The notes beneath the pieces are model-generated. The model searched no databases. It was not told the DNA's origin and saw only the letters and a list, made by a program, of their open reading frames with translations. The position numbers were made by a program, and so were the translations under genes. This document shows, piece by piece, positions 52,389-60,909 of a DNA stretch of 64,000 nucleotides. Every line of letters begins with the position of its first letter. The first letter of the stretch is position 1. Source of the stretch: UBA1672 sp964352665 (lineage in GTDB: Bacteria > Pseudomonadota > Alphaproteobacteria > Micavibrionales > Micavibrionaceae); assembly GCA_964352665.1 (NCBI GenBank), contig CAYGSJ010000002.1:1-64000 (forward strand), given 5' to 3'.

Positions 52389-54077
52389 CTATAGACCCGA
52401 GATATTCTTGTCTTTTGGCCATGTCACGCGCCACCCCAACGTGACCTTCGCCTTCTCCTGCGGAGCTAGCTGCTTTGTCCAGCGTGTAACACCTTTTACG
52501 TCCTTTAAATCTGCTTCGTATCCAGACGTTGTCTTGTCTTTCAGTATTTCAACTGTAATTTGCTCATCCTGAGAAACAGGAACGGTTTCGAGAACTGCAA
52601 TCTCGACAGGCTCTTTATGTAGGTTTTGTATCTCCGTCACAAAATTACGCTCCAGACTGCTTTCTTTTGAAATAATGCCAGACTCGCTACTCTTATCCTT
52701 TAACGTGTTACGTTTTACAGTCACATTATCATCAATTCCAAATGCCAATTCCTCGACGTCATCAGGCCTTAGCATCGGCAAATATGTTTTCCCGATAAAC
52801 GCACCATCGCGGAACAAATTCACTTGCCCGGGCAACACAGGTGCCTCTCCTTTTAGCTTGGTTTTAACCACAAGAAACGCTTCTGTACTATATTGGGGTT
52901 TAACTTGCACCTGCCTCCAGTTCTCGGTTTCAAAGGCACCTATCAATAACTTTGCCTGGGTTCCATCGGACTTAACCGTAGCAGGGCCAGTGATTTTATA
53001 TTCCCCGACAAAACCATCCGTGGCAATTTGCGCCGTTTGAAAACCTGCTTTGTGGAGTATCTCTTTCTTCAACGCCACGCCCTCTTCCATTTCCATAGCT
53101 TCGCCCATATCCATGGCCATAGGCGCCGCTGCCATTCCTGTGACACTAGCCTCCATCCTTGCATAGGAGTTTTTGCTTCTGGCAGCATGCTGCTCGTACA
53201 GCGATACCCACTGTGTTGAAAGGTCCGGCAAGGATGTACCGCGGCTTGGCTGCGCCGTTGAAAGCGTTAACTCAATATCTTTCCAGTCCTCCCCTGTATT
53301 CTGCCAAACAGAGCCATACTGAATCAGATCCATCTCGCCGGTCTTCATATCCAGACGCGCATCATAAATAGGCTGCCAACTGACACCGGGCAATTGATAA
53401 CTAAGATCAATCGTAAGAGTGGTATCTTTATCGGATTCATAGGGAATAGTTACGCTATATGCTTGCTTTTGACCCGTGCGCAATTCATTGAGTTCCCTCT
53501 GAACTTTCTGAATTTTTTCATTCGCTTCCCGAATTTTCATCTCAACCGCATGCTCACCCTTCATGCTTTCCATTAACTTGGAGGAGATGCCATCGGCGGC
53601 AGCAGCCCATTCTTCAGGGTTCAAATTAAGTTCGGCCACCTCTTCGTCTGAACGCAGGGCTGCCTGTTTTCCAATATTTCTAATAAATTCCTGTCCTGCT
53701 TGCAGCGCTCTTTTTTCGGCATCCAACAGCTTTCTTTCATCTTGTAAGGTCTCTAACTGGGCATTTAATTCTTTTTCCCTCGGCACGACATAGTCCTGAA
53801 AATTTTCGCGCTTATGGGTCAGCGCACCAAATGTTACATTTGCGCTCGAAACCCCTTCAGTGCGTAATGAATCAGGATAAAGGGAAACAGGTAACCCTGT
53901 AAAAACAAGATTATGCGCCCCCGCAGGAATCTCGACTTTTGCTGTGCGTGTTAGTGTGGCACGATCATTGTAAACCGTTGCAGACCCAATTGAACTATCG
54001 ACCTGCACGTCCTCTGCATATGCAGGAATGCTTGATAAAGACGATAAAACCATAAGCATAAAGAAAGAACGGCGCAT
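52389..54077 (-). CDS. MuiA-like secreted protein (DUF4140/DUF4139)
   Basis: A 562-residue exported protein of the mucoidy inhibitor A family. A signal peptide (MRRSFFMLMV...IPAYAED) leads to a DUF4140 region (SATVYNDRATLTRTAKVEIPAG), a coiled coil (about 95-205: LNAQLETLQDERKLLDAEK, EANEKIQKVQRELNELR) and a C-terminal DUF4139 beta domain (YQLPGVSWQPIYDARLD, ITVEILKDKTT, GWRVTWPKDK). Its biochemical role is unknown. A Met/Ala/Gly-rich stretch around 315-335 interrupts DUF4139. Located 71 bp upstream of cckA on the same strand. Confidence 0.85.
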   Translation of the reverse strand: MRRSFFMLMVLSSLSSIPAYAEDVQVDSSIGSATVYNDRATLTRTAKVEIPAGAHNLVFTGLPVSLYPDSLRTEGVSSANVTFGALTHKRENFQDYVVPREKELNAQLETLQDERKLLDAEKRALQAGQEFIRNIGKQAALRSDEEVAELNLNPEEWAAAADGISSKLMESMKGEHAVEMKIREANEKIQKVQRELNELRTGQKQAYSVTIPYESDKDTTLTIDLSYQLPGVSWQPIYDARLDMKTGEMDLIQYGSVWQNTGEDWKDIELTLSTAQPSRGTSLPDLSTQWVSLYEQHAARSKNSYARMEASVTGMAAAPMAMDMGEAMEMEEGVALKKEILHKAGFQTAQIATDGFVGEYKITGPATVKSDGTQAKLLIGAFETENWRQVQVKPQYSTEAFLVVKTKLKGEAPVLPGQVNLFRDGAFIGKTYLPMLRPDDVEELAFGIDDNVTVKRNTLKDKSSESGIISKESSLERNFVTEIQNLHKEPVEIAVLETVPVSQDEQITVEILKDKTTSGYEADLKDVKGVTRWTKQLAPQEKAKVTLGWRVTWPKDKNISGL

Positions 54078-54176
54078 TTAAATTCCCCTTTTTATTCCAA
54101 AAACTGATAAATTTACGTTACAGTTATAACATGGTCTTTTATAAAAAGGCGAACAGGAAAATGAAAGGGTCTTGAA

Positions 54177-54500
54177 ATGACCGATACCGAAACTAAATCT
54201 TGCTCATCAAACACAGGCACCTGCAAAAAAAGCAGTTGCCTGTTCAGTAGCTGCATTCTTCATTCTATGACAATGATAGCAAACCTCGTACTTATAGGGG
54301 TCATGCTCTACCTTTATTCCGAAGCGCAGGGAAGCAAAGATGCTCACGTAGCCCTTTTATTTATTATCCCCCCAATGCTCTCGATTATTGCCTTGGGAAA
54401 GGGCGGTGATAAAGAGGAAAAAGCACTTAAAAAGCGCATTCATAAAGCAAAATTACGTAAAGAACTGGATGAACTGAAGCAGTTTGATAGTAACCAGTAA
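54177..54500 (+). CDS. Small two-helix membrane protein, unknown
   Basis: A 107-residue protein with no recognised family. The first 30 residues are Ser/Cys-rich (six Cys: SCSS, TCKKSSC, SSC and others). Two hydrophobic segments follow (about 31-50 MTMIANLVLIGVMLYLY and 57-74 HVALLFIIPPMLSIIALG). A highly charged cytosolic helix rich in Lys/Glu ends the protein. AAAGGGTC precedes the ATG. Its stop is adjacent to the flhB stop. Divergent from the MuiA-like gene, with about 100 bp between. Confidence 0.65.
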   Translation: MTDTETKSCSSNTGTCKKSSCLFSSCILHSMTMIANLVLIGVMLYLYSEAQGSKDAHVALLFIIPPMLSIIALGKGGDKEEKALKKRIHKAKLRKELDELKQFDSNQ

Positions 54501-55577
54501 TCAGTTCAGTTTTCCTTTAAGCTTGAAAACATAGGAAATAACTTCGGCAACCGCTTTGAAGTGCTCAAACGGAATGGGCTCGTCTATTTCTGCAACATCG
54601 AAAAGTGCCCGCGCCAAAGGCTTGTTCTCATATAAAACAATATCGTTTTCTTTCGCAACTTTTCTAATGCGCAAGGCCAGTTCGTCCATTCCCTTTGCAA
54701 CAACAACAGGTGCAGGCATCTCGTCCGGATTATATTTTAATGCCACCGAATAGTGAGTCGGGTTAGTAATAACAACATCCGCACTCGGCACAGCTTGCAT
54801 CATGCGTTGCCTTGCGCGTTCGGCGCGGAGCTGCCTTAACCGCGCCTTAACATGAGGGTCTCCTTCAGACTGCTTATATTCATCCCTTATTTCCTGCCTG
54901 CTCATCCGCATCTTACGGCTGTATTCGTAACGCTGATAGATGAGATCAATCATGGCAATGACCATCAAAACGACAAGAACGCCAACCATCATCTTGATAA
55001 CCAGAGTTCGCAACTCCGTCATCACTGCAGGAATAGACAGATCAATAAGGTGTTCAAAACGATCAAAATATGGATAAATAATAATGATGGCTACAGCACC
55101 AATAACAACCATCTTTAAAACACCCTTCACCAACTCAATGACCGAGCGCATAGAAAATAGACGGCCAAAGCCTTTTATAATTGATATCTTGCTTAAATCC
55201 GGCTTGATAACTTCCGGCGCGAATAAAGGCCCAATCTGTAGGAAAGGCGCAAAAAAAGCTGCCATAAGAAGAAAAAGAAAAGGAAGCAGTAAAATCATAA
55301 ACACCTGCTTAACGCCCTCACCTAGTATAACGCCCAAACCGCCAGGAGCACCCGGCAAGGCATGTGAATGCTCGATATAGACACGCATCATCTCCATTAG
55401 CTGCATCATTGCCGAGCCCATAAGCGTAATAACCACAAGCGTCGCAGCAAACAACATAACCCAGTTATTAACTTCACGGGAAAGGGCAACTTGCCCGCGC
55501 TTACGAGCCTCCTCCAGTTTTTTGGGGGTGGGTTCTTCGGTTTTCTGGGAATCATCGGTCTGATCGTCTTCGGCCAT
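54501..55577 (-). CDS. flhB: Flagellar export apparatus protein FlhB
   Basis: FlhB is the export-gate switch protein of the flagellar type III system. The 358-residue product has a charged N-terminus (SQKTEEPTPKKLEEARKRGQ), four membrane segments and the autocleavage motif NPTH (272-275) in VVITNPTHYSVALKY. The C-terminal domain ends with IPFEHFKAVAEVISYVFKLKG. Specificity switching requires cleavage at the conserved Asn. Last gene of fliQ-fliR-flhB, 14 bp after fliR. Confidence 0.97.
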   Translation of the reverse strand: MAEDDQTDDSQKTEEPTPKKLEEARKRGQVALSREVNNWVMLFAATLVVITLMGSAMMQLMEMMRVYIEHSHALPGAPGGLGVILGEGVKQVFMILLLPFLFLLMAAFFAPFLQIGPLFAPEVIKPDLSKISIIKGFGRLFSMRSVIELVKGVLKMVVIGAVAIIIIYPYFDRFEHLIDLSIPAVMTELRTLVIKMMVGVLVVLMVIAMIDLIYQRYEYSRKMRMSRQEIRDEYKQSEGDPHVKARLRQLRAERARQRMMQAVPSADVVITNPTHYSVALKYNPDEMPAPVVVAKGMDELALRIRKVAKENDIVLYENKPLARALFDVAEIDEPIPFEHFKAVAEVISYVFKLKGKLN

Positions 55578-55591
55578 AACCTTATTCTACC

Positions 55592-56368
55592 TTAATTTGC
55601 GCTTGATAGGAAAAACAACATTGCCTGCTCAAAAGCGGCCACCCAATGCGACATTATCGCCGCAGTCACAATCATCAAAAGTAAAACTGAAAGCCATATC
55701 TGTAAGGGCAACGCGACCATAAAAATTTGAATCTGCGGCATCAAACGTGATAATACACCCATGATGACATATATAAGGAGCGTCATAACAATAAAGGGAG
55801 ATGCTAGCTTTACGCCAATCAAAAAACTTGCGGATACCGCCTGAGTTACAAATTCGGCTAATGAACCGGAATCCGGCATATCTCCCATAGGAAAGAGTTC
55901 GTAACTTTCCACAACACCGGTTATTAGAAGATGATGCAAATTTGTAGCAAACAGTACAACCACACCCGTCATTGATAAAAACGCTCCGATAATAGAGCCT
56001 TGCGATGCAAGAGATGGGTTAAAGACCTGTGCATTAGCAAGACCGGACTGTGTCGAAACAACCTGGCCCGCAGTATCCAGAGCCGTCATAAAAATACGGC
56101 CAACCGTTCCGATTAAAAGCCCGATCACAAGCTCTTGAGCAACCAAAGAAACCAACTCAAACGTACTTGGAATTTCTGCCGGCATATACTGAACAACAAA
56201 GGGAAACAAAACAAAGGACAAGCCAATGGCCATATGCAGTCTGATGCGCTCGGAAACAAAGGAATCTCCTAAGCCGGGCATAATCATGACCGCAGCACCA
56301 ACACGTGTAAACGTCAGAATAAAAGCCAGAACATTGCCGGCTAAAAATGTCTCCAATACGCCTTGCAT
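55592..56368 (-). CDS. fliR: Flagellar export apparatus protein FliR
   Basis: FliR is a core gate component of the flagellar export apparatus. The 258-residue hydrophobic protein has about six membrane segments, the N-terminal LAFILTFTRVGAAVMIMPGLGD, the RIRLHMAIGLSFVLFP motif and SPFIVMTLLIYVIMGVLSRLMPQIQIF. All are usual for FliR. It lies 5 bp after fliQ and 14 bp before flhB. Confidence 0.95.
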   Translation of the reverse strand: MQGVLETFLAGNVLAFILTFTRVGAAVMIMPGLGDSFVSERIRLHMAIGLSFVLFPFVVQYMPAEIPSTFELVSLVAQELVIGLLIGTVGRIFMTALDTAGQVVSTQSGLANAQVFNPSLASQGSIIGAFLSMTGVVVLFATNLHHLLITGVVESYELFPMGDMPDSGSLAEFVTQAVSASFLIGVKLASPFIVMTLLIYVIMGVLSRLMPQIQIFMVALPLQIWLSVLLLMIVTAAIMSHWVAAFEQAMLFFLSSAN

Positions 56369-56373
56369 AGCAC

Positions 56374-56640
56374 CTATCCGCCACCAATCATACGGTCAGC
56401 CAGCGTTTCCATGAAAACCACAAGAGTGTTCATCATCCACGGAAGAAAGAAAAACATAGAAAAGAAAATCGCCATAATTTTGGGAACAAAGACAAGTGTA
56501 ATTTCCTGTATTTGCGTTAACGCCTGTAACAAGGCAATACTGACCCCGACAACAAGCCCTACTAAAAGTACGGGGCTGCTTATTTGCATGGTAATCAAAA
56601 GTGCCTGACGAGCTGTTTCTATAACTTCTGTTTCATTCAT
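56374..56640 (-). CDS. fliQ: Flagellar export apparatus protein FliQ
   Basis: An 88-residue gate protein with two membrane helices: LITMQISSPVLLVGLVVGVSIALLQ, then a loop with TQIQEITLVFVPKI, and a second helix. Normal length for FliQ. Because the next flagellar genes (fliE, flgC, flgB) are cut off by a symporter gene on the other strand, fliQ must have its own promoter in the 113-bp gap at 56641-56753. I found no convincing CtrA-type TTAA-N7-TTAA site there. Confidence 0.95.
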   Translation of the reverse strand: MNETEVIETARQALLITMQISSPVLLVGLVVGVSIALLQALTQIQEITLVFVPKIMAIFFSMFFFLPWMMNTLVVFMETLADRMIGGG

Positions 56641-56753
56641 GGACCAAGACTATCAGATCAACCCGATCCAAAAAACACAGATTGCCCCCCATAACAAAGT
56701 AAACCACATAAAATAAATTGATCTGTGCCTAAGTTATTGGTAATGATGGAAAC

Positions 56754-58151
56754 ATGCTCATTAGCTTTATATTTTTCTTCTGTCTTTTTACCGGTGTAGG
56801 CATTGCCTCTTCTTTCTGGCGAAAGAGCACTATTGAAGATTATTTTTTGGCCAGTCGTGAAATACCGGCGTGGCTTGTGGCTATGTCTTTTGGAGCAACC
56901 ATCACGAGCGGCGCAACATTTATAGGCTTTGCAGGTCTAGCGTACAGCAAGGGAATCATAGCGGTCTACACAGTCGCAGCCTTAACCATCGGCGATCAAC
57001 TCGGCTGGATCATTGCTGGCAATAAAATTAGACGCAAAGCCAATGAACGTAAGGCACATACCTATCCTTCCCTTATTGGAAAACTTGGTGATACAGATCA
57101 CAATATTGTAACCATCATATCGGCGCTGCTAACCATTGTTTTTTTAGGCACATACTGCTCGGCGCAACTCGTCGCAGGCGCAAAAATCGGAGAAAGCCTG
57201 TTCGGTTGGGACTATGAGATTTTTATCATTATAGGGGCCATGGTACTGCTTGCCTATTGCTGGTCAGGCGGAATACGCGCATCAATATGGACAGACGCGG
57301 TTCAGGCGGTCTTAATTTTTTTATCTCTTCTTATTTTGATTGTCGCAGGAGTTCATAAAATTGGTGGATTATCAATCATGTGGGAAACTTTGACCCGAAT
57401 TGATCCGAATCTGACCAACTTATTTCAGGTTCAATCCATTCCTGTCATTATAGGCTGGCTTGCTTTTGGAATTGGCATTCTCGGACAGCCACAATTAATG
57501 GTTCGTCATATGGTTGCCAAATCAGATGAGGATCTTTTGCTCGCACGGCGTATTTATCTTAGTTGGCGCTGGTGTGTACTTCTACTTGCCTGCCTTAGCG
57601 GAATGGTCGCACGCGTACTTATCCCCAGCACAGAAGTGTTTGATGCCGAACTATCTATCCCGTTACTGTGGAAAGATTTATTACCGCCTTTCTTGGTAGG
57701 ACTGCTTATTGCAGGGTTGTTTTCCGCAACAATGTCCACAGCAGATTCACTTTTGCTTTCTGCCTCTTCTGCACTTACCCAGCACATTATCCCCAAATGG
57801 CGTGACTCATATATGTTTGCACGTCTTGGTACCGTTATTGTGATCATTCTTGTTGTGGCTATTGCGCTTGTTGCCACTAAGGGTGTGTTGGCACTGGTTA
57901 TTTTGGCATGGGGTGGGCTTGGATCTGCTTTAACACCACTTGTGATCGTTCAGTTATTCGGGGCGCGCCCCTCTCAAAAATTAGTACTTACCATGATGGT
58001 AACTGGGTTTTTTACGGCTGTGCTCTGGCGCTACGGCCTACATTTACACAAGGATCTTCTTGATCTTGTTCCCGGCATGATAGCAGGATTTATGGTTTTC
58101 TTGATTGGATATCCACTGGAAAAAAGGCGCGCTAAATCGGCATCCGCATAA
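56754..58151 (+). CDS. Sodium:solute symporter family protein
   Basis: A 465-residue transporter of the SSS (PutP/SGLT) family with about 12-13 membrane segments. Visible features are an early EDYFLASREIPAWLVAMSFGATITSGATFIG (split in helices 1-2), AYCWSGGIRASIWTDAVQAVLIF, GILGQPQLMVRHMVAKSDE and GLFSATMSTADSLLLSASSAL with the TxST-type sodium ligands. The solute cannot be told; proline-type relatives are closest by motif. It lies against the flagellar operon and its end overlaps fliE by 20 bp on the opposite strand. Confidence 0.9.
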   Translation: MLISFIFFFCLFTGVGIASSFWRKSTIEDYFLASREIPAWLVAMSFGATITSGATFIGFAGLAYSKGIIAVYTVAALTIGDQLGWIIAGNKIRRKANERKAHTYPSLIGKLGDTDHNIVTIISALLTIVFLGTYCSAQLVAGAKIGESLFGWDYEIFIIIGAMVLLAYCWSGGIRASIWTDAVQAVLIFLSLLILIVAGVHKIGGLSIMWETLTRIDPNLTNLFQVQSIPVIIGWLAFGIGILGQPQLMVRHMVAKSDEDLLLARRIYLSWRWCVLLLACLSGMVARVLIPSTEVFDAELSIPLLWKDLLPPFLVGLLIAGLFSATMSTADSLLLSASSALTQHIIPKWRDSYMFARLGTVIVIILVVAIALVATKGVLALVILAWGGLGSALTPLVIVQLFGARPSQKLVLTMMVTGFFTAVLWRYGLHLHKDLLDLVPGMIAGFMVFLIGYPLEKRRAKSASA

Positions 58152-58485
58152 TGTCCTGATAAGCAGAAATCATACGATCCCTAACAGCAACAACGGTCTG
58201 TAATGTTAACTCTGCCGAGGTAACCGCCTGAACAACATCGGTCAGGCCAGCTTCACCGGTTACAGCCTTTGCAGACATCTCTTCACCAGCCTTCATAGTC
58301 TGAACAGTGTCCTGAATGTTTTCTTTCATAAACTCTGCGAAAGAAACAGCACCATCCTCAATCAGACCTCCATTTTTACCACTGATCTCCGCGCCGATAT
58401 TCGTGACCTTACCTGTGCCGGTGATGCCTTGGGAACTGGAATAAGCGGCGGCTGCTGCGTTTGGATTGATACCGTTGATTGCCAT
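58132..58485 (-). CDS. fliE: Flagellar hook-basal body protein FliE
   Basis: FliE links the MS ring to the rod. The 117-residue protein has the FliE C-terminal helical pattern: SFAEFMKENIQDTVQTMKAGEEMSAKAVTGEAGLTDVVQAVTSAELTLQTVVAVRDRMISAYQDIMRMPI read in consecutive pieces, ending with the invariant MRMPI. The N-terminus is Ala-rich and variable. It overlaps the symporter gene by 20 bp tail to tail. Third gene of flgB-flgC-fliE. Confidence 0.95.
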   Translation of the reverse strand: MAINGINPNAAAAAYSSSQGITGTGKVTNIGAEISGKNGGLIEDGAVSFAEFMKENIQDTVQTMKAGEEMSAKAVTGEAGLTDVVQAVTSAELTLQTVVAVRDRMISAYQDIMRMPI

Positions 58486-58521
58486 TTTGTAATCCTCTTA
58501 CCCTTTAATAATACTCTTGTT

Positions 58522-58941
58522 TTAAGACCGGAGCAAATCGATAGTGCGCGCAATCATTGATCGTGATTGCTCGATCATACCAAGATTGGCTTCATAGGAG
58601 CGCTGCGCCTCTCTTGCATCCATCATTTCCAGCATCGTATTTACATTCGGTAACTTCACATAACCTTCGTCATTGGCAGCTGGATGGTCTGGGCGAAATT
58701 CCAGATTAAAATCTGTTTCTCTATCTACGCCAATATCATTGACCTCAACCAGACGAACACCAAGTTCACGATCCAATTCATTTTTAAAGCTGATTGTTTG
58801 ACGCCGATACGGGTCAGCCCCTGGGGTCTTGCCAGTGGTATCCGCATTGGCAACGTTTTCCGTGATAACACGAATACGCGCACCTTGCGCACGCATGCCG
58901 TGCGCTGAAATCATCATTGCATTTAGAATATCATCACTCAT
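58522..58941 (-). CDS. flgC: Flagellar basal-body rod protein FlgC
   Basis: A 139-residue proximal rod protein. The N-terminal helix AMMISAHGMRAQGARIRVITENVANADTT carries the rod/hook ANADT motif, and the C-terminal YVKLPNVNTMLEMMDAREAQRSYEANLGM has the paired helix NMVNEM-type segment. Exported by the flagellar system, so no signal peptide is expected. 14 bp after flgB. Confidence 0.95.
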   Translation of the reverse strand: MSDDILNAMMISAHGMRAQGARIRVITENVANADTTGKTPGADPYRRQTISFKNELDRELGVRLVEVNDIGVDRETDFNLEFRPDHPAANDEGYVKLPNVNTMLEMMDAREAQRSYEANLGMIEQSRSMIARTIDLLRS

Positions 58942-58955
58942 TTTCTTAAACTCCC

Positions 58956-59363
58956 TTATCTTCCAAGAGCAATGCGGAACATTGAAACTTGCTTCTGATA
59001 AACATTCAGCATCAAGTTGTAATCCATCACATTTTGCCCTGCGTTAATAAGCTGCTCTTCCATGATTACCGCGTTACCGGCCGGAGCAACTTCATATGTA
59101 TCTTTCTGTTTCTTTGATTGCACATTCGCAACTTGATTAGGTGCCGGCATATGTTGATTATCTGTTGTAGCCACAGAGACATGGTCTCCACCTTCCAACT
59201 TGCTCTTCAACATGGTTGAAAAATCAACATCCACAAGATCTTTCGGGCGATAACCAGGCGTATCAGAATTGGCGATATTCTGAGAAATAACACCCTGCCT
59301 CTGGTTCAGATAGTCCATTTTTGCCGAAAGAGCCTGAAACAAACCTATATCTTGTATTGTCAT
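58956..59363 (-). CDS. flgB: Flagellar basal-body rod protein FlgB
   Basis: A 135-residue proximal rod protein. The ALSAKMDYLNQRQGVISQNIANSDTPGYRPKD region is the standard rod motif (ANSDTPGY), and the C-terminal EEQLINAGQNVMDYNLMLNVYQKQVSMFRIALGR fits FlgB. First gene of a short leftward operon (flgB-flgC-fliE). It is divergent from the FhlB-like gene, with only 51 bp between starts, where the promoters must lie. Confidence 0.95.
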   Translation of the reverse strand: MTIQDIGLFQALSAKMDYLNQRQGVISQNIANSDTPGYRPKDLVDVDFSTMLKSKLEGGDHVSVATTDNQHMPAPNQVANVQSKKQKDTYEVAPAGNAVIMEEQLINAGQNVMDYNLMLNVYQKQVSMFRIALGR

Positions 59364-59414
59364 TGCTTTTTTCCCTTATATACTTAAGCAGTCCTAAAAA
59401 ACGATGCAGGAAAC

Positions 59415-59789
59415 ATGCCAATGAGCGATGGCTTTGACGACGGATATAAAAACAACGGGGAAAATAACCTAAACCCCTTAAATATAAAGAAAATACCAAA
59501 GAAAAAGACAGCCATTGCCCTTAAGGATTCGGATAGCGGGCAAAAAGTTCCCCATATTGCCGCCGCAGGGCGGGGCGTTATTGCCGAGAAAATTCTTCAA
59601 CTGGCCTTTGATAATGGTATTAATGTTCGCGAAGACAGCGATTTGGCCGAATTACTGGCAACAATAGAAATCGATAGCCCCATCCCGTCAGAAGCTTTTA
59701 TGGCTGTTGGAGAAATTTTATCGTATGTATATCAGGCAAATGGGCGCAGAAACCCCTTTGATAATGTCATGGGCGAGGAAGCAGGATAA
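59415..59789 (+). CDS. FlhB C-terminal domain homologue (FhlB-like)
   Basis: A 124-residue soluble protein. Residues about 44-112 (VPHIAAAGRGVIAEKILQLAFDNGI, then IDSPIPSEAFMAVGEILSYVYQANG) match the part of FlhB after the NPTH cleavage site, but there is no membrane domain and no NPTH. Such stand-alone FlhB-C proteins (FhlB, also YlqH-type) are known beside flagellar genes and can partly replace cleaved FlhB-C. The N-terminal 40 residues are charged and likely disordered. The first ATG (59415) or the one two codons on may be used. Stop is 2 bp before fliO. Confidence 0.85.
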   Translation: MPMSDGFDDGYKNNGENNLNPLNIKKIPKKKTAIALKDSDSGQKVPHIAAAGRGVIAEKILQLAFDNGINVREDSDLAELLATIEIDSPIPSEAFMAVGEILSYVYQANGRRNPFDNVMGEEAG

Positions 59790-59791
59790 AA

Positions 59792-60106
59792 ATGAGTGCA
59801 TTAACCGGCGACATGCCCCAATTACTAAAACTTCTGATAGCCTTAGCTACGGTGTTAGCTCTAATGGGCGGACTTGCTTTCATCATGAAAAAACTCGGAT
59901 TAGCGGCAGAACGTAATATAAAAAGCGGCAAAAAAAGACGCCTTTCCATCGTTGAATCCGTCCCTCTCGATGCCCGAAGACGCCTTGTTATTCTGCAATG
60001 TGATAAAAAACAGCATCTTGTAATCCTAGGGCCGAATTCCGAAACAGTACTTGATGGTAATCTGGAGACTGTGGACTGTTCGGAAGATTCTGATTCAAGC
60101 ACTTAA
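59792..60106 (+). CDS. fliO: Flagellar biosynthesis protein FliO
   Basis: FliO is a small membrane protein that helps FliP assemble. The 104-residue product has one membrane segment (about 12-32: LLIALATVLALMGGLAFIM), then the conserved SGKKRRLSIVESVPLDARRRLVILQCDKKQHLVILGP core. It continues the fhlB-fliO-fliP operon; the fliP start follows 31 bp later. Confidence 0.85.
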   Translation: MSALTGDMPQLLKLLIALATVLALMGGLAFIMKKLGLAAERNIKSGKKRRLSIVESVPLDARRRLVILQCDKKQHLVILGPNSETVLDGNLETVDCSEDSDSST

Positions 60107-60137
60107 GCTTGTCCAACTCCTTGGTTATGATCGTGCT

Positions 60138-60908
60138 ATGCAAAAAAGAATCATGGCTAGATTGTTTGTCCTCTTGGCAGGTGTTCTATTAACCTCTGTG
60201 TTGAGCGACCCTGCGCTTGCCCAAAATGTTTCGATTGATCTTGGTGCCGAGGGCGATGGCACCGTTACAGGACGCGTAATACAGCTTGTTATCCTGCTTA
60301 CTGTTTTATCACTTGCACCATCAATTCTCATTATGATGACATCCTTCACAAGGATAGTGGTGGTCCTGTCTTTCTTAAGGACGGCCATCGGTATCCAACA
60401 AACACCGCCCAATACGGTAATGATCTCGCTGGCTCTGTTTCTAACCTTTTTCATTATGGCGCCGACGCTTCAATCTGCTTATGACGAAGGGGTTTTGCCT
60501 TTGATTAACGAGCAAATCGATGAGATAGAAGCCTTTGAACGCACAACAACGCCTTTCAAGCGTTTCATGCTTCAACATGTGCGCGATGATGACCTTACGC
60601 TTTTCGTAGACTTGAGCGAAACCGGTCCTTATGACGAGAAAATGGAAATACCGCTCCATATTCTTATTCCATCTTTTATGGTTTCAGAACTACGGCGTGC
60701 CTTTGAAATCGGCTTTATGCTGTTTCTGCCGTTTCTTATTATCGACCTTGTAACCGCATCCATTCTTATGTCTATGGGTATGATGATGTTGCCGCCGGTA
60801 ACTATTTCTCTACCATTCAAAATCATATTCTTTGTGCTGGTTGATGGGTGGTATTTGATTTCCGGATCACTAATACAAAGCTTCTCCGCTGTCGGCGGTG
60901 GCGGATAA
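60138..60908 (+). CDS. fliP: Flagellar export apparatus protein FliP
   Basis: FliP forms the core pore of the flagellar export gate with FliQ and FliR. The 256-residue product begins with a signal peptide (MQKRIMARLFVLLAGVLL...ALAQN). It contains LTVLSLAPSILIMMTSFTRIVVVLSFLRTAIG and FMLFLPFLIIDLVTASILMSMGMMMLPPVTISLPFK in consecutive parts, both diagnostic. ATG 60138 is preferred; a longer frame upstream overlaps fliO. Its stop is one base from the stop of the convergent TPR gene. Confidence 0.96.
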   Translation: MQKRIMARLFVLLAGVLLTSVLSDPALAQNVSIDLGAEGDGTVTGRVIQLVILLTVLSLAPSILIMMTSFTRIVVVLSFLRTAIGIQQTPPNTVMISLALFLTFFIMAPTLQSAYDEGVLPLINEQIDEIEAFERTTTPFKRFMLQHVRDDDLTLFVDLSETGPYDEKMEIPLHILIPSFMVSELRRAFEIGFMLFLPFLIIDLVTASILMSMGMMMLPPVTISLPFKIIFFVLVDGWYLISGSLIQSFSAVGGGG

Positions 60909-60909
60909 T

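Noticed and set aside
56641..56753. CtrA site (TTAA-N7-TTAA) for the flagellar operons
   Set aside because: No pair of TTAA with a 7-base gap was found here or in the flgB upstream gap, despite CckA being encoded nearby.
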